Shown here: piece by piece, positions 1-9,633 of the stretch
How positions within the stretch are numbered: position 1 is the stretch's first letter
How the letters are laid out: the number at the start of each line of letters is the position of its first letter
Notes under the pieces: generated by a model
What the model saw: only the letters and a program-made list of their open reading frames with translations
Told to the model about the DNA's origin: nothing
The model's database searches: none
Source of the DNA: CAZODA01 sp964578485
GTDB taxonomy: Bacteria; Bacteroidota; Bacteroidia; Bacteroidales; Marinilabiliaceae
NCBI GenBank assembly: GCA_964578485.1
Contig: CAZODA010000006.1
Span: 50,222-114,221, forward strand
Length of the DNA stretch: 64,000 bases
Direction of reading: 5' to 3'
Position numbers and translations under genes: made by a program

Positions 1-335
1 CAGCATCAGGACAGGAAGACTGGGCAGATGAAGCATTTGGCATGATGAAAAGTAAATTTATAGATGAGGGAATAGCTGTAATATTGGGTGAATATGGAGC
101 ATCCCATCGCCTTAACTTAGCAGGTGAAGCATACGAAAAACATAAGGCTTCAAGGGAATATTATTTTGAATATATTACAAAAACTGCTCTACAAAATAAA
201 CTGGTACCAATTTATTGGGATAATGGACATGTTGGAAATAATGGCTCTGCGATTTTTAATAGAAGCTCCGGTGCTATAACAGATCAGGGGGCTTTGGATG
301 CAATAATGAGGGGAGCTGAAATGGCAGAAGAGTAA
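1..335 (+). CDS. Glycoside hydrolase family 5 (cellulase-like), C-terminal fragment
   Basis: The reading frame is open from base 3 and has no start inside the window, so this is the last ~110 residues of a gene cut by the window edge. The segment reads VILGEYGA, which fits the strand carrying the nucleophile glutamate in GH5 endoglucanases. About 45 residues later comes VPIYWDNG, the usual GH5 motif near the last barrel strand. Family knowledge makes this a retaining beta-glycanase acting on cellulose, mannan or a similar beta-linked glycan; the exact substrate cannot be read from the fragment. No C-terminal secretion domain follows the catalytic part. The next gene is on the opposite strand and its stop lies 3 bases away, so the two are convergent. 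Confidence 0.8.
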   Translation, partial: ASGQEDWADEAFGMMKSKFIDEGIAVILGEYGASHRLNLAGEAYEKHKASREYYFEYITKTALQNKLVPIYWDNGHVGNNGSAIFNRSSGAITDQGALDAIMRGAEMAEE

Positions 336-338
336 TTT

Positions 339-1418
339 TTAAAATAATTTTCTTTTATTTTTTTTGTATTTTTCAGCCTCCTTGATAAGTGGATTACCAC
401 TATCACTGCATGGTACTGCAGGTCTTCGACCACCAAGTCGTAAGTGGGCCTTTTGGTTAAATTCAAATATTAGTGATAATTCATGTGCACCTGCACTTTG
501 AAGTCCTAAACCACTGATTGTTATGTCGTAGCTGTATCCTACTCTTATAGGGCCATATTTATAACTCATCAATAAAATGATGGCATCCTGATTTATTCTG
601 TTTTTAACTTTGGAAAATATCGGTAATCCTCTGTACCAGATTCCTAATTCAATAGGGTTATTAAACCAATAAAAACCTAAATCAAGTTGGTTAAACCCAT
701 GTTGATGTTGATAACGGAAACTTGTGGAAAATGCCTTGTCCATTCCTGTGTTCCTTCTTTTTAAAGTCCATATATTGGCACCACCAAAGAACACATATTT
801 TCTGTTAAGGCTAACTTCTTCCCCAAGGAAAGAATATCCTGGCCGGGTGAGATGATCAACTGTTAATCCCGCCCAGAAAAAAGGACTGTAAACAAGTCCG
901 GAAGCTGCAAAATCCATATATCTGCTTTTTTCATTTGACAGACGTTCCCATGATCCTGAAGTGCCCCAGCCTAATTGTTCATCGGCAAATATTAATTTCG
1001 AAAAATCCAGGGCTCTGCTGCCATATGCAAATTGAAGTCCGGGAATAAATTGCCAATCGCTAAATAATCTCAGATTATAAGAATATTGGAGAGCAAAATG
1101 GTTAAAAGTAAGATTGGCACTTCCGGCTTTGTCTTGAATTATTTGAATACCTACTCCACTATTAAATTGTGTGAAGAAATTATCTAAAGATATTGCAGAA
1201 GTAGTAAAGGCTTTGGTGATTCCGGGCCATTGATTTCGGTGATTCATTACTATGCGTCCGCCATCAGTGGCTCCGGCTAATGAAGGACTCAAATAAAGAG
1301 GGGAAGCATAAAATTGGGAAAAATGAAGATCTTGAGCAAAAGCAATGCCTGTCCATCCTATAAATAAAATAGAAAAGATGTATTTATATATTATTGCTGT
1401 TCTATAAATAGATTTCAT
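339..1418 (-). CDS. PorP/SprF family T9SS-associated outer membrane protein (copy 1)
   Basis: This is a 359-aa protein with a signal peptide ending near residue 29 (IAFAQ). Next comes the family signature DLHFSQFYASPLYLSPSLAGA, followed by NHRNQWPGI. The rest alternates aromatic and polar residues as in a beta-barrel and ends with a short basic tail, KNKRKLF. In Flavobacterium, SprF is needed to bring the giant adhesin SprB to the surface, and PorP/SprF paralogues are usually encoded next to their cargo. Here the gene begins 8 bases after the stop of the 1310-aa secreted protein on the same strand, so the two are almost certainly cotranscribed partners. The role as cargo-specific anchor or translocation partner is inferred from context. 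A second copy lies at 38339-39424. Confidence 0.9.
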   Translation of the reverse strand: MKSIYRTAIIYKYIFSILFIGWTGIAFAQDLHFSQFYASPLYLSPSLAGATDGGRIVMNHRNQWPGITKAFTTSAISLDNFFTQFNSGVGIQIIQDKAGSANLTFNHFALQYSYNLRLFSDWQFIPGLQFAYGSRALDFSKLIFADEQLGWGTSGSWERLSNEKSRYMDFAASGLVYSPFFWAGLTVDHLTRPGYSFLGEEVSLNRKYVFFGGANIWTLKRRNTGMDKAFSTSFRYQHQHGFNQLDLGFYWFNNPIELGIWYRGLPIFSKVKNRINQDAIILLMSYKYGPIRVGYSYDITISGLGLQSAGAHELSLIFEFNQKAHLRLGGRRPAVPCSDSGNPLIKEAEKYKKNKRKLF

Positions 1419-1426
1419 TCTATATT

Positions 1427-4400
1427 TTATCTGATCAATGTTACATCCCCTGCCATTATTCTAACTTTCCCATCGGCAGTTTTATAACTTACCCTGTAAA
1501 TATATACCCCCTGCTGGGCGAGGCGGTTATGGTGATAGCCATCCCAACCTATATTGAGATCCTTACTTTCAAAAATCAACTCACCCCATCTTGTGAATAT
1601 TTGTAATTTATATTCCCAAACACCTTTTTGAATAGAAGGATAAAACACATGGTTTTTGCGATCGCCTTTTGTATATCTGCCTCCGGAAGGACCATCAGGA
1701 TTAGGGGTAAATGCATTTGGAAAGACAACTTCGCCTCCCTGTTCAACCTTTATAGCCTCACGAAGAGCATAACTGTCTATGCAGCCATTTTCACTCACTA
1801 CAGTTAAAGTAATGTCATATACTCCCGGCTTAGTATATTCAAGGGGCGGGCTGAAATCTTCTGAACTTGTGCCATCACCAAAATCCCAATGCCAAGAACT
1901 GCCCCCAATTGAACGGTTGATTATTGAAGCATTATCATCAGGAATATATATAATTCCGGGGTTGACCTCAAAGAGAGCAATAGGGTTTTCATAAACAATT
2001 ATTTCAAGGTCGTCTGCTGTGCTGGAGCCGCCCGGCCCGGAAGCTGTTAATGTAACTTTGTAAATGCCGGGAGCCCAATAAGTATGTTCAGGTTCAATGT
2101 TTTGAGACATAAGTCCATCACCAAAATCCCAAAGAAAACCGGTGGCATCAAGACTGTTATTTTCAAATGAGACGCTTAAAGGTGGACAACCACTTGAGGG
2201 ATTTCCGTAGTGTATAATTTCGGGCTTCATGGGATGAATTATTATTTCTTGTGTCATTATATCTCTACACCATTCATTATATGCTTCAAGACTAATGGTG
2301 TAAGTGCCCGAAATCGTATATTGATGCATGGGCGGTTGAAAACCTGAATATGAGTTTCCGTCACCGGTATCCCATCGGTATTCCCATCCTTCACCTTCAG
2401 TTAAATTTGATAAAGTTATTGTTCTCTCAGGCATCTGCATTTCATTAGGCTCAACCATGAAATTAGCTGAGGGAGAAGGATAAACTAATACTTGGGTTGA
2501 AGCTGTTGCTTCGCATGCAAAATTATTGGTGCCTGTTACCGAAATGTTAAAAACCTGAGCTTCCGGGCTTTCGTTTTTAAATAAATGCTGAATATCTTTT
2601 TCGGCATTATAAATGGTTCCATCGCCAAGGTCCCAAGCATAGCCGGAAAGGCCCGATGAAGCAGATAAGGAAACATTAATAGGAGAACAACCTTCATCAG
2701 GCCTTGCTTCAACATTTATAATAGGGGAAGGATACACAGTAATTGGTACTTGTGTAGAATCACGACATCCATATTCGTTTTCAACAACAAGTGATATAGG
2801 AAAATATTCTACATAACTTTCATTATTGTAAAAAATGTGCCGGGGATTCATTTCAATAGATATTTCTGATGAATCACCAAAATTCCATTCAAATGATTTT
2901 GCCCCGGTAGAGTTATTATGGAAGCTTACAGCCAAAGGGGAACAACCGGCAGTTGGCTCGGCAGATGCCCTTGCACGTGGCGATGGTGCCACTTCTACGG
3001 GAAAAGTATAACTGTCGTTGCAATCATAAGTGTTAGATACAGTTAGAGTTACCTGGTGGATTCGTAATTCGTCCGTTAAATTTTCGTAAATAAAAACAAG
3101 ATCTTTTTCAGTTGAAAAGGCCCCTCCACCCAAATCCCAATGATAATTATCAGCATTAATTGATTTATTATGAAAAGTAACAGGATATGGTGAACAGCCT
3201 TTTTCCGGTAATGGATCAACTATTGCATGAGCCTGGGGCATAAATGTGACTGTTGTAGAAGCTTTCCCCTCACAATAATTATCAGTTACTTCAGTCCATT
3301 GAAAAGTGTATTCACCCGGTTCTGAAACCGATACTTCGGTTAAAGGAGATGAAGTATTGGAAAAAATGGAGTTGCCGGGACCTGAAAGCATACTCCATTC
3401 ACCTGTTCCGAGATCAGGAAAAGCTTCTAAGGTGGATTCAAGACCACACACAGAAAGTTCATCCATTATGTCCGGTTCAGGAATGTTGGCAAATAATATA
3501 CTTACTTTATCTTCAGCAATACACCCATCCAAATCGACACGCCAAGTAAATGAATATTCACCTGCTTGGTCAACTGTTACAGTAGCTCCGGGATCTGTTT
3601 CATCCGAAAAGCTTATATTGCCTATACCTTCTGTTTTTTGCCATAAACCGGGAACAGCCGGAATTGAAGAGGCATTAAGAACATATTCATCTTTACATAT
3701 CTCATCATCATCTCCTGCATTTACAAGAGGTTGTTGTTTTGTTATTACTGTAATTTCACTTTCACTCATACAGCCCATATCATCAATTACTTGATAGGTG
3801 AAAAGAAAGCTTCCGATTTCATCTGATATAAATACCGGATTTTCAATATTTGTATCAGATAACAAATCGCTTCGATCTCCTGTCCATAAATGAGAAATAT
3901 AGGCTTTAGAACCTCCATTGGTGATAGGTTTCAGAGTAATAGCTTCATTCTGGCAAACACTTACCAAAGGAGGATTAAAAGAAACTTCTACCGGTTCAAC
4001 TTCAATTGATATGTTTTCTGATGACTGACAATTTTGATCATCAGAAACAGTGACCACTAAATTAAATATTCCGGTTTCAGTAGTTTCAAAAATAGGATTG
4101 GCTATTGTTGTACTGCTAAGTGGGCCAATATCGCCGGTCCATAATATATCTAAAGGAGGTTTTCCACCAAAAATTTCTACTTCCAACTCCTGGTTGATCC
4201 CCGGACACAGATAGTAGGAAGGGCCCTTAATAAGATTAATAACCGGTGATTCTCTTACTTCTATTTCTACCTTGCCTGAAGCTGAACAGCCATTTGCATC
4301 TGTTACGAAATAATTGATGGTATGATTGCCCGGGCCTGCCAAATCGGGATAAAACCATGATCGATTAGGATTTGAAATGCCGGGTCCATCCCATGTACCA

Positions 4401-5359
4401 CCACTGGTAGCAGGATCAAGCCTTACCCGGGATTCATTATCACAAAAAGGACCAACTGCAGCGACAGATCCATCCGGGAGAGCTACTACAAGAGCTATTG
4501 CCGTTGTTTCAACAGGATCATGAGAGGGATATGGATTACACTGATTCCAATTGCGTAGAGTTACTTCAAATAAGTCTCCAACCTCATAATAATCCGGAAT
4601 ATAGATCTCCATGCTTTGATTCCAAGGGAAAGAAGGAGCCTCAATTGGCGAGTGTGTTACCTCAATAGGACCCTCATAGGGGAAAACCCTGGCAGTACCA
4701 TTAACTTGTGCATCTGTTATTGTAGTACCCCCGGTTCCATAAACCCATTGGATCCATCTTTTTTCAGTGTTTTTGAAATCATATTCATTAGGGGGAACGC
4801 AATTCCATTGACTGTAATCATGAAAAGTTACATGACCATCACTACCATAACAAATGGGTTCTACAACAGGATTTATTATTATTTCACCACCATTCTCATC
4901 ATCGGTATCCCAAACCCTGACCATTTGTGTTTGCATTGAACTATAACAAAGTTGACCGTTAACAGCTAAAATAGCTGTGGGGTAATAGTTACATTTGTTT
5001 CCTCCCTTAGGATAAGTGTAAGAAGCAGTAACTTCCCATTTGTCTATTACACCAACATTATTTAATATGGCAGGCAACCATGTATAATTGCCATCATCCC
5101 AATCAATATAAATATCAATTTTATCGCCGGCAGAAACAGGAAAATCACCATAGGAAACATAAAAATCAACTTCTAAAGGTGCGCAAATTGTTTTAGGTGT
5201 GATTTCATTACCTTTTAATCCCGGATCAAGGTCGCAACTGAAAGTTTTTGCATAAAAACCAATCCAGAAAATAAATAGATATAAGAGTGAAATAAAATAT
5301 CGATTTTTCACTATTTTGTTATTTATATTCTGAAAATTTGACGAAAAGCCAATTTCCAT
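1427..5359 (-). CDS. Large secreted PKD/Ig-domain protein with gliding-associated (type B) T9SS C-terminal domain
   Basis: This is a 1310-aa protein. A hydrophobic signal segment at residues ~21-41 is followed by a Cys-containing N-terminal region, then Ig-like modules. Two modules of ~83 residues at about 543-708 resemble the repeat array of the giant protein at 19785. Six PKD-type domains follow, with WDFGDG or variant motifs (WDLGGG, WNFGDS, WDLGDG, WDTGDG, WDFGDG, WDFGDG). The last ~104 residues are a CHU_C/TIGR04131-type domain: FPNAFTPNPDG, FTRWGELIFE, GWDG, QQGVYIYRV and terminal TLIR. Proteins of this type are exported by the type IX system and held at the surface as adhesins or motility fibres. 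The PorP/SprF gene follows after 8 bases, completing a two-gene cassette. Its ligand is unknown. The start is an ATG; no closer alternative keeps the signal peptide intact. Confidence 0.88.
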   Translation of the reverse strand: MEIGFSSNFQNINNKIVKNRYFISLLYLFIFWIGFYAKTFSCDLDPGLKGNEITPKTICAPLEVDFYVSYGDFPVSAGDKIDIYIDWDDGNYTWLPAILNNVGVIDKWEVTASYTYPKGGNKCNYYPTAILAVNGQLCYSSMQTQMVRVWDTDDENGGEIIINPVVEPICYGSDGHVTFHDYSQWNCVPPNEYDFKNTEKRWIQWVYGTGGTTITDAQVNGTARVFPYEGPIEVTHSPIEAPSFPWNQSMEIYIPDYYEVGDLFEVTLRNWNQCNPYPSHDPVETTAIALVVALPDGSVAAVGPFCDNESRVRLDPATSGGTWDGPGISNPNRSWFYPDLAGPGNHTINYFVTDANGCSASGKVEIEVRESPVINLIKGPSYYLCPGINQELEVEIFGGKPPLDILWTGDIGPLSSTTIANPIFETTETGIFNLVVTVSDDQNCQSSENISIEVEPVEVSFNPPLVSVCQNEAITLKPITNGGSKAYISHLWTGDRSDLLSDTNIENPVFISDEIGSFLFTYQVIDDMGCMSESEITVITKQQPLVNAGDDDEICKDEYVLNASSIPAVPGLWQKTEGIGNISFSDETDPGATVTVDQAGEYSFTWRVDLDGCIAEDKVSILFANIPEPDIMDELSVCGLESTLEAFPDLGTGEWSMLSGPGNSIFSNTSSPLTEVSVSEPGEYTFQWTEVTDNYCEGKASTTVTFMPQAHAIVDPLPEKGCSPYPVTFHNKSINADNYHWDLGGGAFSTEKDLVFIYENLTDELRIHQVTLTVSNTYDCNDSYTFPVEVAPSPRARASAEPTAGCSPLAVSFHNNSTGAKSFEWNFGDSSEISIEMNPRHIFYNNESYVEYFPISLVVENEYGCRDSTQVPITVYPSPIINVEARPDEGCSPINVSLSASSGLSGYAWDLGDGTIYNAEKDIQHLFKNESPEAQVFNISVTGTNNFACEATASTQVLVYPSPSANFMVEPNEMQMPERTITLSNLTEGEGWEYRWDTGDGNSYSGFQPPMHQYTISGTYTISLEAYNEWCRDIMTQEIIIHPMKPEIIHYGNPSSGCPPLSVSFENNSLDATGFLWDFGDGLMSQNIEPEHTYWAPGIYKVTLTASGPGGSSTADDLEIIVYENPIALFEVNPGIIYIPDDNASIINRSIGGSSWHWDFGDGTSSEDFSPPLEYTKPGVYDITLTVVSENGCIDSYALREAIKVEQGGEVVFPNAFTPNPDGPSGGRYTKGDRKNHVFYPSIQKGVWEYKLQIFTRWGELIFESKDLNIGWDGYHHNRLAQQGVYIYRVSYKTADGKVRIMAGDVTLIR
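3236..3732 (-). repeat. Two divergent copies of the ~82-residue two-Cys module
   Basis: Codes for residues ~543-708 of the 1310-aa protein. Copy one starts NAGDDDEICKDEYVLNA and contains FTWRVDLDGC. Copy two contains SVCGLESTLEA, GTGEWSMLSGPG and FQWTEVTDNYC. Spacing and motif order (Cys, L-x-A, G-x-W, G-E-x-x-F-x-W, Cys) match the 19-copy array at 32838-37523. Copy limits were set by eye. Confidence 0.6.
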
Positions 5360-5441
5360 TGATTAAAAATATCAACTATATTGTATTAAATTCTTGCTAA
5401 GTGCTTATTACAACATGTTTATGATGTAAAATGCAGATTGT

Positions 5442-5459
5442 GCTGTTTTGACAAACAGC
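5442..5459. other. Perfect 7-bp hairpin between MATE gene and adhesin operon
   Basis: The arms GCTGTTT and AAACAGC are separated by the 4-base loop TGAC. It lies 82 bases before the adhesin start and 76 bases past the MATE stop. Neither side has a run of T, so it is at best a weak terminator or leader structure. Confidence 0.25.
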
Positions 5460-5535
5460 CTATAATTGTTTAAACGTGGAAAAAGGAAATGAGTTTCAAC
5501 TTTTTATAAGCACTCTTGATTATACTGTGGCGGAT

Positions 5536-6834
5536 TTAATCCTCTTTTGGTATAATTTTAGGAAATAGCAGGGTGAGACTCAAACTCCTGGAAATCATAA
5601 ATAAAATCATGCTCAGCCAAATAGCATGGTTTTGAATGTAAGGAAAGGTGAGGAAAAAAGGAAGAAAAAAGAAAGCAAGTGCCGAAATCATTACACTGTT
5701 ACGCATAGCCTTGGAAGCAGTAATTCCTATAAAAACACCATCCCATATATAAGAGCTGAAGCCAACCAATGGGAGTAAAACCATCCAAAACAAATATTTT
5801 TTGCCTTGATTAATTACCTCCGGCTGATCTGTAAAAAGTTTTAGTAGATCTTCACCTGCCATTAAATAAATCAGTGAAAATAATAAGGCAAAGCCCAAAC
5901 CCCATTTCATTAATAAGGCAATTACATTTTTTAAATCTTTTGTGTTGCGACGACCATAATATTTTCCTACCAGTGCTTCTCCGGCATAGGCAAAACCATC
6001 AAGGAAATAAGAAAATAAATATAAATATTGTAATAATGCGCTGTTTACGGCAAGAGTTACATCACCAATACCTGCTGAACGGGAGGTAAAAAAAGTAAAT
6101 ACTGCAATTATAAACAAGGTACGGATAAAAATATCTCCACTGATGGTTATCAGCTTACGCATATTCTTCTTGATTAAGGTTATATTACTCGTAAATTTGA
6201 ATATTACCCATTTGTATTTTCTCAACATTAAGATTAGAGCCAATAGCAAACCTGAGTATTGACCAACTACCGAACCTAAAGCTACACCCCTTGCCTGCAT
6301 ATTAAAATATTTAACAAACAAGAAACTAAATATCACATTTACAACATTAACAGTTATGGCTATGGCCATAGGGTAAATAGCATTTTGCATACCAAGAAGC
6401 CAACCATAAATTACCATTAATGAAATTGCTGCAGGTGCTGCCCAGATCCTTACATAATAATATTGACTTGCGATTTCTTTTACCTCTTCACTTCCTTCAA
6501 GAAGCCAAAAACTAAAATTTGCCAATGGTGTTTGAACAAGGAGTAATAATACACTGCCGGCTATGGCTATCAACATGCCCCTCTCCAATACAAGAGCCAT
6601 TTCCTCCTTGTCGCGACGCCCATAGGTCTGAGCTGCAACACCACTCGTACTCATTCTTAAAAAAGCAAAACCCCAGTAAACAAAGTTGAAAATAACACTT
6701 CCAAGAGCAACTCCACCCATGTAATATACCGAGTTCTGATGACCCATAAGATATATATCTACCATTCCAAGTAAAGGAACAGTAAGGTTTGTTATAATAT
6801 TAGGAAGTGCTAAGCTGAAAATCCGGCGATTCAT
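5536..6834 (-). CDS. MATE family efflux transporter
   Basis: A 432-aa integral membrane protein with about 12 hydrophobic helices, which is the usual MATE size and topology. It begins NRRIFSLALPNIITNLTVPL and continues GMVDIYLMGH, a typical first-helix region. An internal pseudo-repeat starts near GDIFIRTLFIIAVFTFFTSR. MATE carriers export drugs, dyes or metabolites by Na+ or H+ antiport across the inner membrane; the resemblance is to DinF/NorM-like members, and the substrate cannot be predicted. I start at the ATG at 6834 rather than the TTG at 6846, because the TTG overlaps a TATTTTTG sequence that matches the Bacteroidota -7 element. The gene stands alone, divergent from glutamate dehydrogenase. 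Confidence 0.88.
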   Translation of the reverse strand: MNRRIFSLALPNIITNLTVPLLGMVDIYLMGHQNSVYYMGGVALGSVIFNFVYWGFAFLRMSTSGVAAQTYGRRDKEEMALVLERGMLIAIAGSVLLLLVQTPLANFSFWLLEGSEEVKEIASQYYYVRIWAAPAAISLMVIYGWLLGMQNAIYPMAIAITVNVVNVIFSFLFVKYFNMQARGVALGSVVGQYSGLLLALILMLRKYKWVIFKFTSNITLIKKNMRKLITISGDIFIRTLFIIAVFTFFTSRSAGIGDVTLAVNSALLQYLYLFSYFLDGFAYAGEALVGKYYGRRNTKDLKNVIALLMKWGLGFALLFSLIYLMAGEDLLKLFTDQPEVINQGKKYLFWMVLLPLVGFSSYIWDGVFIGITASKAMRNSVMISALAFFFLPFFLTFPYIQNHAIWLSMILFMISRSLSLTLLFPKIIPKED

Positions 6835-6940
6835 TTTTTTAGGCAAAAATAAGCTTTTAAGCTTGATTGAAGCTTAAAAAATAGAAATTTCGTATTAATT
6901 TTGTTCCATTACTTACAATTGATAATTTATTTCGTAGATA

Positions 6941-6973
6941 TTGTAGCAAATAGTAAAAAAAAAGCTATTTTTG
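6941..6973 (+). promoter_or_regulatory. Probable promoter of the glutamate dehydrogenase gene
   Basis: TATTTTTG at 6966-6973 matches the Bacteroidota -7 consensus TAnnTTTG. A TTG at 6941-6943 lies 22 bases upstream, slightly more than the usual 19-21. Transcription would start near 6980, about 20 bases before the chosen ATG at 7000. This is also why the longer reading frame beginning at 6901 is not used. Confidence 0.45.
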
Positions 6974-6999
6974 CAAAAAAATTAAAGATTTTACAAATT

Positions 7000-8337
7000 A
7001 TGTACGCGAACATTAAAGATTTTATGGATGATGTACGGCTTAAAAATCCGGGAGAAGATGAATTTATACAAGCCGTGCAGGAAGTAGTAGAAACAATATG
7101 GGATTTTTATCAGCAACATCCTAAATATACAAAGGCCAAGATATTGGAAAGGATGATTGAATCGGAAAGAATAATTATTTTTCGCGTACCCTGGATGGAT
7201 GATAATGGTGAAGTACATGTAAATCGTGGCTTTAGAGTGGAGCATAATTCTGCAATCGGCCCTTATAAAGGAGGTTTGCGTTTTCACTCAAGTGTAAATC
7301 TTAGCGCATTAAAATTCTTAGCTTTTGAGCAAACCTTTAAAAATAGTTTAACTTCACTACCTATGGGCGGGGGTAAAGGTGGAGCAGATTTTAATCCTAA
7401 TGGAAGGTCTGATAATGAAATTATGCGCTTTTGCCAGTCTTTTATGTGTGAGTTATATCGTCATATTGGTCCAAATACCGATGTTCCTGCCGGAGATATT
7501 GGAGTAGGAAGTCGCGAAATTGGCTATCTATATGGTATGTATAAAAAATTGAAGAATGAATTTACCGGAGTATTTACCGGAAAAGGTAGAGAATATGGGG
7601 GTAGTCTTATACGACCCGAGGCAACAGGATTTGGTGCCATTTATTTTATTCGTGAGGTATTGGCTCTTCAAAATCAGTCATTATCGGGAAAAAAGATAGC
7701 AATTTCAGGTTTCGGCAATGTTGCATGGGGAGCGGTTACAAAGGCAGATGAACTTGGTGCCAAGGTAGTGACTTTATCAGGGCCTGATGGATATATTTAT
7801 GATCCGGATGGAGTATCAGGAAAGAAAATAGAATTTATGCTATGGTTGAGAAATTCTAATAAAGATATTATTAAACCTTATGCCGATGAATTTGGCGTAG
7901 AATTTTTTCCCGGAAAAAAACCCTGGGAACAAAAGGTCGATATTGCTATTCCTTGTGCAATCCAAAATGAATTGAATGAAGATGATGCCAAACTCTTAAT
8001 TAAAAATGATTGTAAGTTAATAGCTGAGGCTTCTAATATGGGATGCACAGCCGGAGCAGCAAACTTGGCGACTGAGAAAATAATTTTTGCTCCGGGAAAA
8101 GCTGTAAATGCCGGAGGTGTAGCAGTTTCAGGACTCGAAATTACGCAAAACAGCATGAGACTGGATTGGACACGCGAAGAGGTTGATGAAAAACTTAAAC
8201 AAATAATGATTAATATACATAAGACCTGTGTTAAATTTGGTACTCAGTCTTCAGGCAAAGTTAATTATATGAAAGGTGCCAATATTAGTGGTTTTGTAAA
8301 GGTCGCTGAAGCTATGTTGGCACAAGGACTTGTTTAA
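7000..8337 (+). CDS. gdhA: Glutamate dehydrogenase (hexameric, probably NADP-dependent)
   Basis: The 445-aa product matches the length of the hexameric Bacteroides-type enzymes. It interconverts 2-oxoglutarate plus ammonia and glutamate, linking nitrogen assimilation to the TCA cycle in the cytoplasm. Visible motifs are GPYKGGLRFH at residues 87-96 (substrate lysine K90), PMGGGKGGAD at 121-130 (catalytic lysine K126), the dinucleotide-binding GFGNVAWGA, and the C-terminal NAGGVAVSGLEITQN. The open frame extends upstream to a TTG at 6901, but the extra 33 residues are lysine-rich, lie over the promoter and are absent from the family. TatD follows after 82 bases and need not be coregulated. NADP preference is inferred from the family type, not from a decisive residue. 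Confidence 0.95.
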   Translation: MYANIKDFMDDVRLKNPGEDEFIQAVQEVVETIWDFYQQHPKYTKAKILERMIESERIIIFRVPWMDDNGEVHVNRGFRVEHNSAIGPYKGGLRFHSSVNLSALKFLAFEQTFKNSLTSLPMGGGKGGADFNPNGRSDNEIMRFCQSFMCELYRHIGPNTDVPAGDIGVGSREIGYLYGMYKKLKNEFTGVFTGKGREYGGSLIRPEATGFGAIYFIREVLALQNQSLSGKKIAISGFGNVAWGAVTKADELGAKVVTLSGPDGYIYDPDGVSGKKIEFMLWLRNSNKDIIKPYADEFGVEFFPGKKPWEQKVDIAIPCAIQNELNEDDAKLLIKNDCKLIAEASNMGCTAGAANLATEKIIFAPGKAVNAGGVAVSGLEITQNSMRLDWTREEVDEKLKQIMINIHKTCVKFGTQSSGKVNYMKGANISGFVKVAEAMLAQGLV

Positions 8338-8419
8338 AAGCTGAAGTCTTGCTTTAAACAATGAAGTTTAAAATTTTCTCTATTGCTTAGCAAATTGTTT
8401 TGTAAGCAAATCTTGTTAA

Positions 8420-9199
8420 ATGATTGATACGCACGCACATATTTATGATCAGGCATTTGATGAAGACCGTAATGAGGTAATTAAAAGGGCAAAAGAAGTG
8501 GGGATAAATCAGATTTATCTTCCCAATATAGATAGTGAAAGTATTGGTCCTATGCTCGATACCGAATCAAGGTTTCCTGATATGTGTAAGGCTATGATGG
8601 GTTTGCATCCAAATTCAGTTAAAGACGACTATCACATTGAAATTGAGATAGTAAAGAAATGGCTGGCAAAAAGAGATTTTGCTGCTATTGGAGAAATTGG
8701 AATGGATCTCTATAGAAATGCAAAATATCGTAAAGAACAGGAAGAAGCTTTAACAATTCAATTAAAACTTGCTGTTGAATGCAATTTACCCGTTGTTATT
8801 CATACACGTGATGCATTCCCGGATATTTTTAAAGTTGTGGAAAAAGTTTATTCTGAAAAATTAAGAGGAGTGTTTCATAGTTTTACAGGAACTGTAGAAG
8901 ATGCAAAGACTATATTATCCATGCCCGGTTTTTATATTGGTATTAATGGAGTTGTAACATTTAAAAACTCCACATTAAAAGATACCTTGCTGAAAATTGG
9001 TTATGATCGCCTACTTATAGAAACAGATGCACCATACCTTGCGCCTGTTCCTTATAGAGGAAAACGTAATGAGCCTGCCTTTTTGCTTAATGTTGTAAAT
9101 TATTTGTCAGAAATATTCACTTTGCCAACAAGCGACCTAATACAACTTACTACCAATAATGCAAAGACCTTATTTGAAAAAGGATCAATGAAAATTTAA
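8420..9199 (+). CDS. TatD family metal-dependent DNase
   Basis: A 259-aa amidohydrolase-fold protein of normal TatD length. Metal ligands are recognisable in order: MIDTHAHIYD (H5, H7), AIGEIGMD (glutamate), PVVIHTRDAF (histidine), FHSFTG (histidine) and LIETDAPYLAP (aspartate). TatD enzymes are cytoplasmic 3'-5' exonucleases or deoxyribonucleases linked to DNA repair and turnover. The start ATG directly precedes the conserved IDTHAH, so it is well fixed. It lies downstream of gdhA on the same strand without a recognisable terminator between them. Which TatD subgroup (TatD, YcfH or YjjV type) cannot be decided from sequence inspection. Confidence 0.92.
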   Translation: MIDTHAHIYDQAFDEDRNEVIKRAKEVGINQIYLPNIDSESIGPMLDTESRFPDMCKAMMGLHPNSVKDDYHIEIEIVKKWLAKRDFAAIGEIGMDLYRNAKYRKEQEEALTIQLKLAVECNLPVVIHTRDAFPDIFKVVEKVYSEKLRGVFHSFTGTVEDAKTILSMPGFYIGINGVVTFKNSTLKDTLLKIGYDRLLIETDAPYLAPVPYRGKRNEPAFLLNVVNYLSEIFTLPTSDLIQLTTNNAKTLFEKGSMKI

Positions 9200-9633
9200 T
9201 GGCAAGTGAAGAGAAACATGCTGTTTTTATTTCAAATTAATTACTATTGTAATAATTTTTTGTAATTTGCAAGCGCTTTAAGATACTACTTTAAGTTTTA
9301 TAAGGATGTAAGTGTCTTATTTGCAAGAATTTACCTTATTGTCCTGAGATCCTGTAAATAATAATGATTAATTTCCCCGAGCCTATTATAAAAAGCAAAT
9401 GTGTTTAAACAGAGTAGCTTACGCAAGTGTTTCAATGTTTTTTATTGAAAGTTTTAAAGCGATAGTAAGTGATAAATAGATTTAGTTAATATTATTAACA
9501 GTTAAATAAAGTAAAATCTGATACGAAATATTTGTTTTTCGCAATTGATACAATTATTTTTGTTTTTATTGTAAAAAAATAAACTCGTTGAGTATAAAAC
9601 AAACCAATACAAATTTCAAATTTAGAATACATT
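9200..9633. other. Gene-free, AT-rich upstream region of the exbB operon
   Basis: No convincing open frame or RNA gene is visible. The only supported element is the promoter at 9531-9562. The unusually long leader space could hold regulatory sites, but I see no clear palindrome. Confidence 0.5.
9531..9562 (+). promoter_or_regulatory. Promoter of the exbB-exbD operon
   Basis: TTTG at 9531-9534, a 20-base spacer, then TATTTTTG at 9555-9562: an exact match to the Bacteroidota sigma-ABfr pattern (TTTG / N19-21 / TAnnTTTG). The expected start is near 9569, giving a leader of ~65 bases before the ATG at 9634. This is the best promoter match I found in the window. Confidence 0.65.

Noticed and set aside
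3306..3794. 162-codon open frame on the plus strand inside the 1310-aa protein gene
   Set aside because: It is an antisense shadow of a repeat-rich coding region with Ser/Pro-rich sequence and no recognisable domain.
6901..6999. N-terminal extension of glutamate dehydrogenase from the TTG at 6901
   Set aside because: The added residues are lysine-rich, cover a good -7 element, and the 445-aa form matches the family length.
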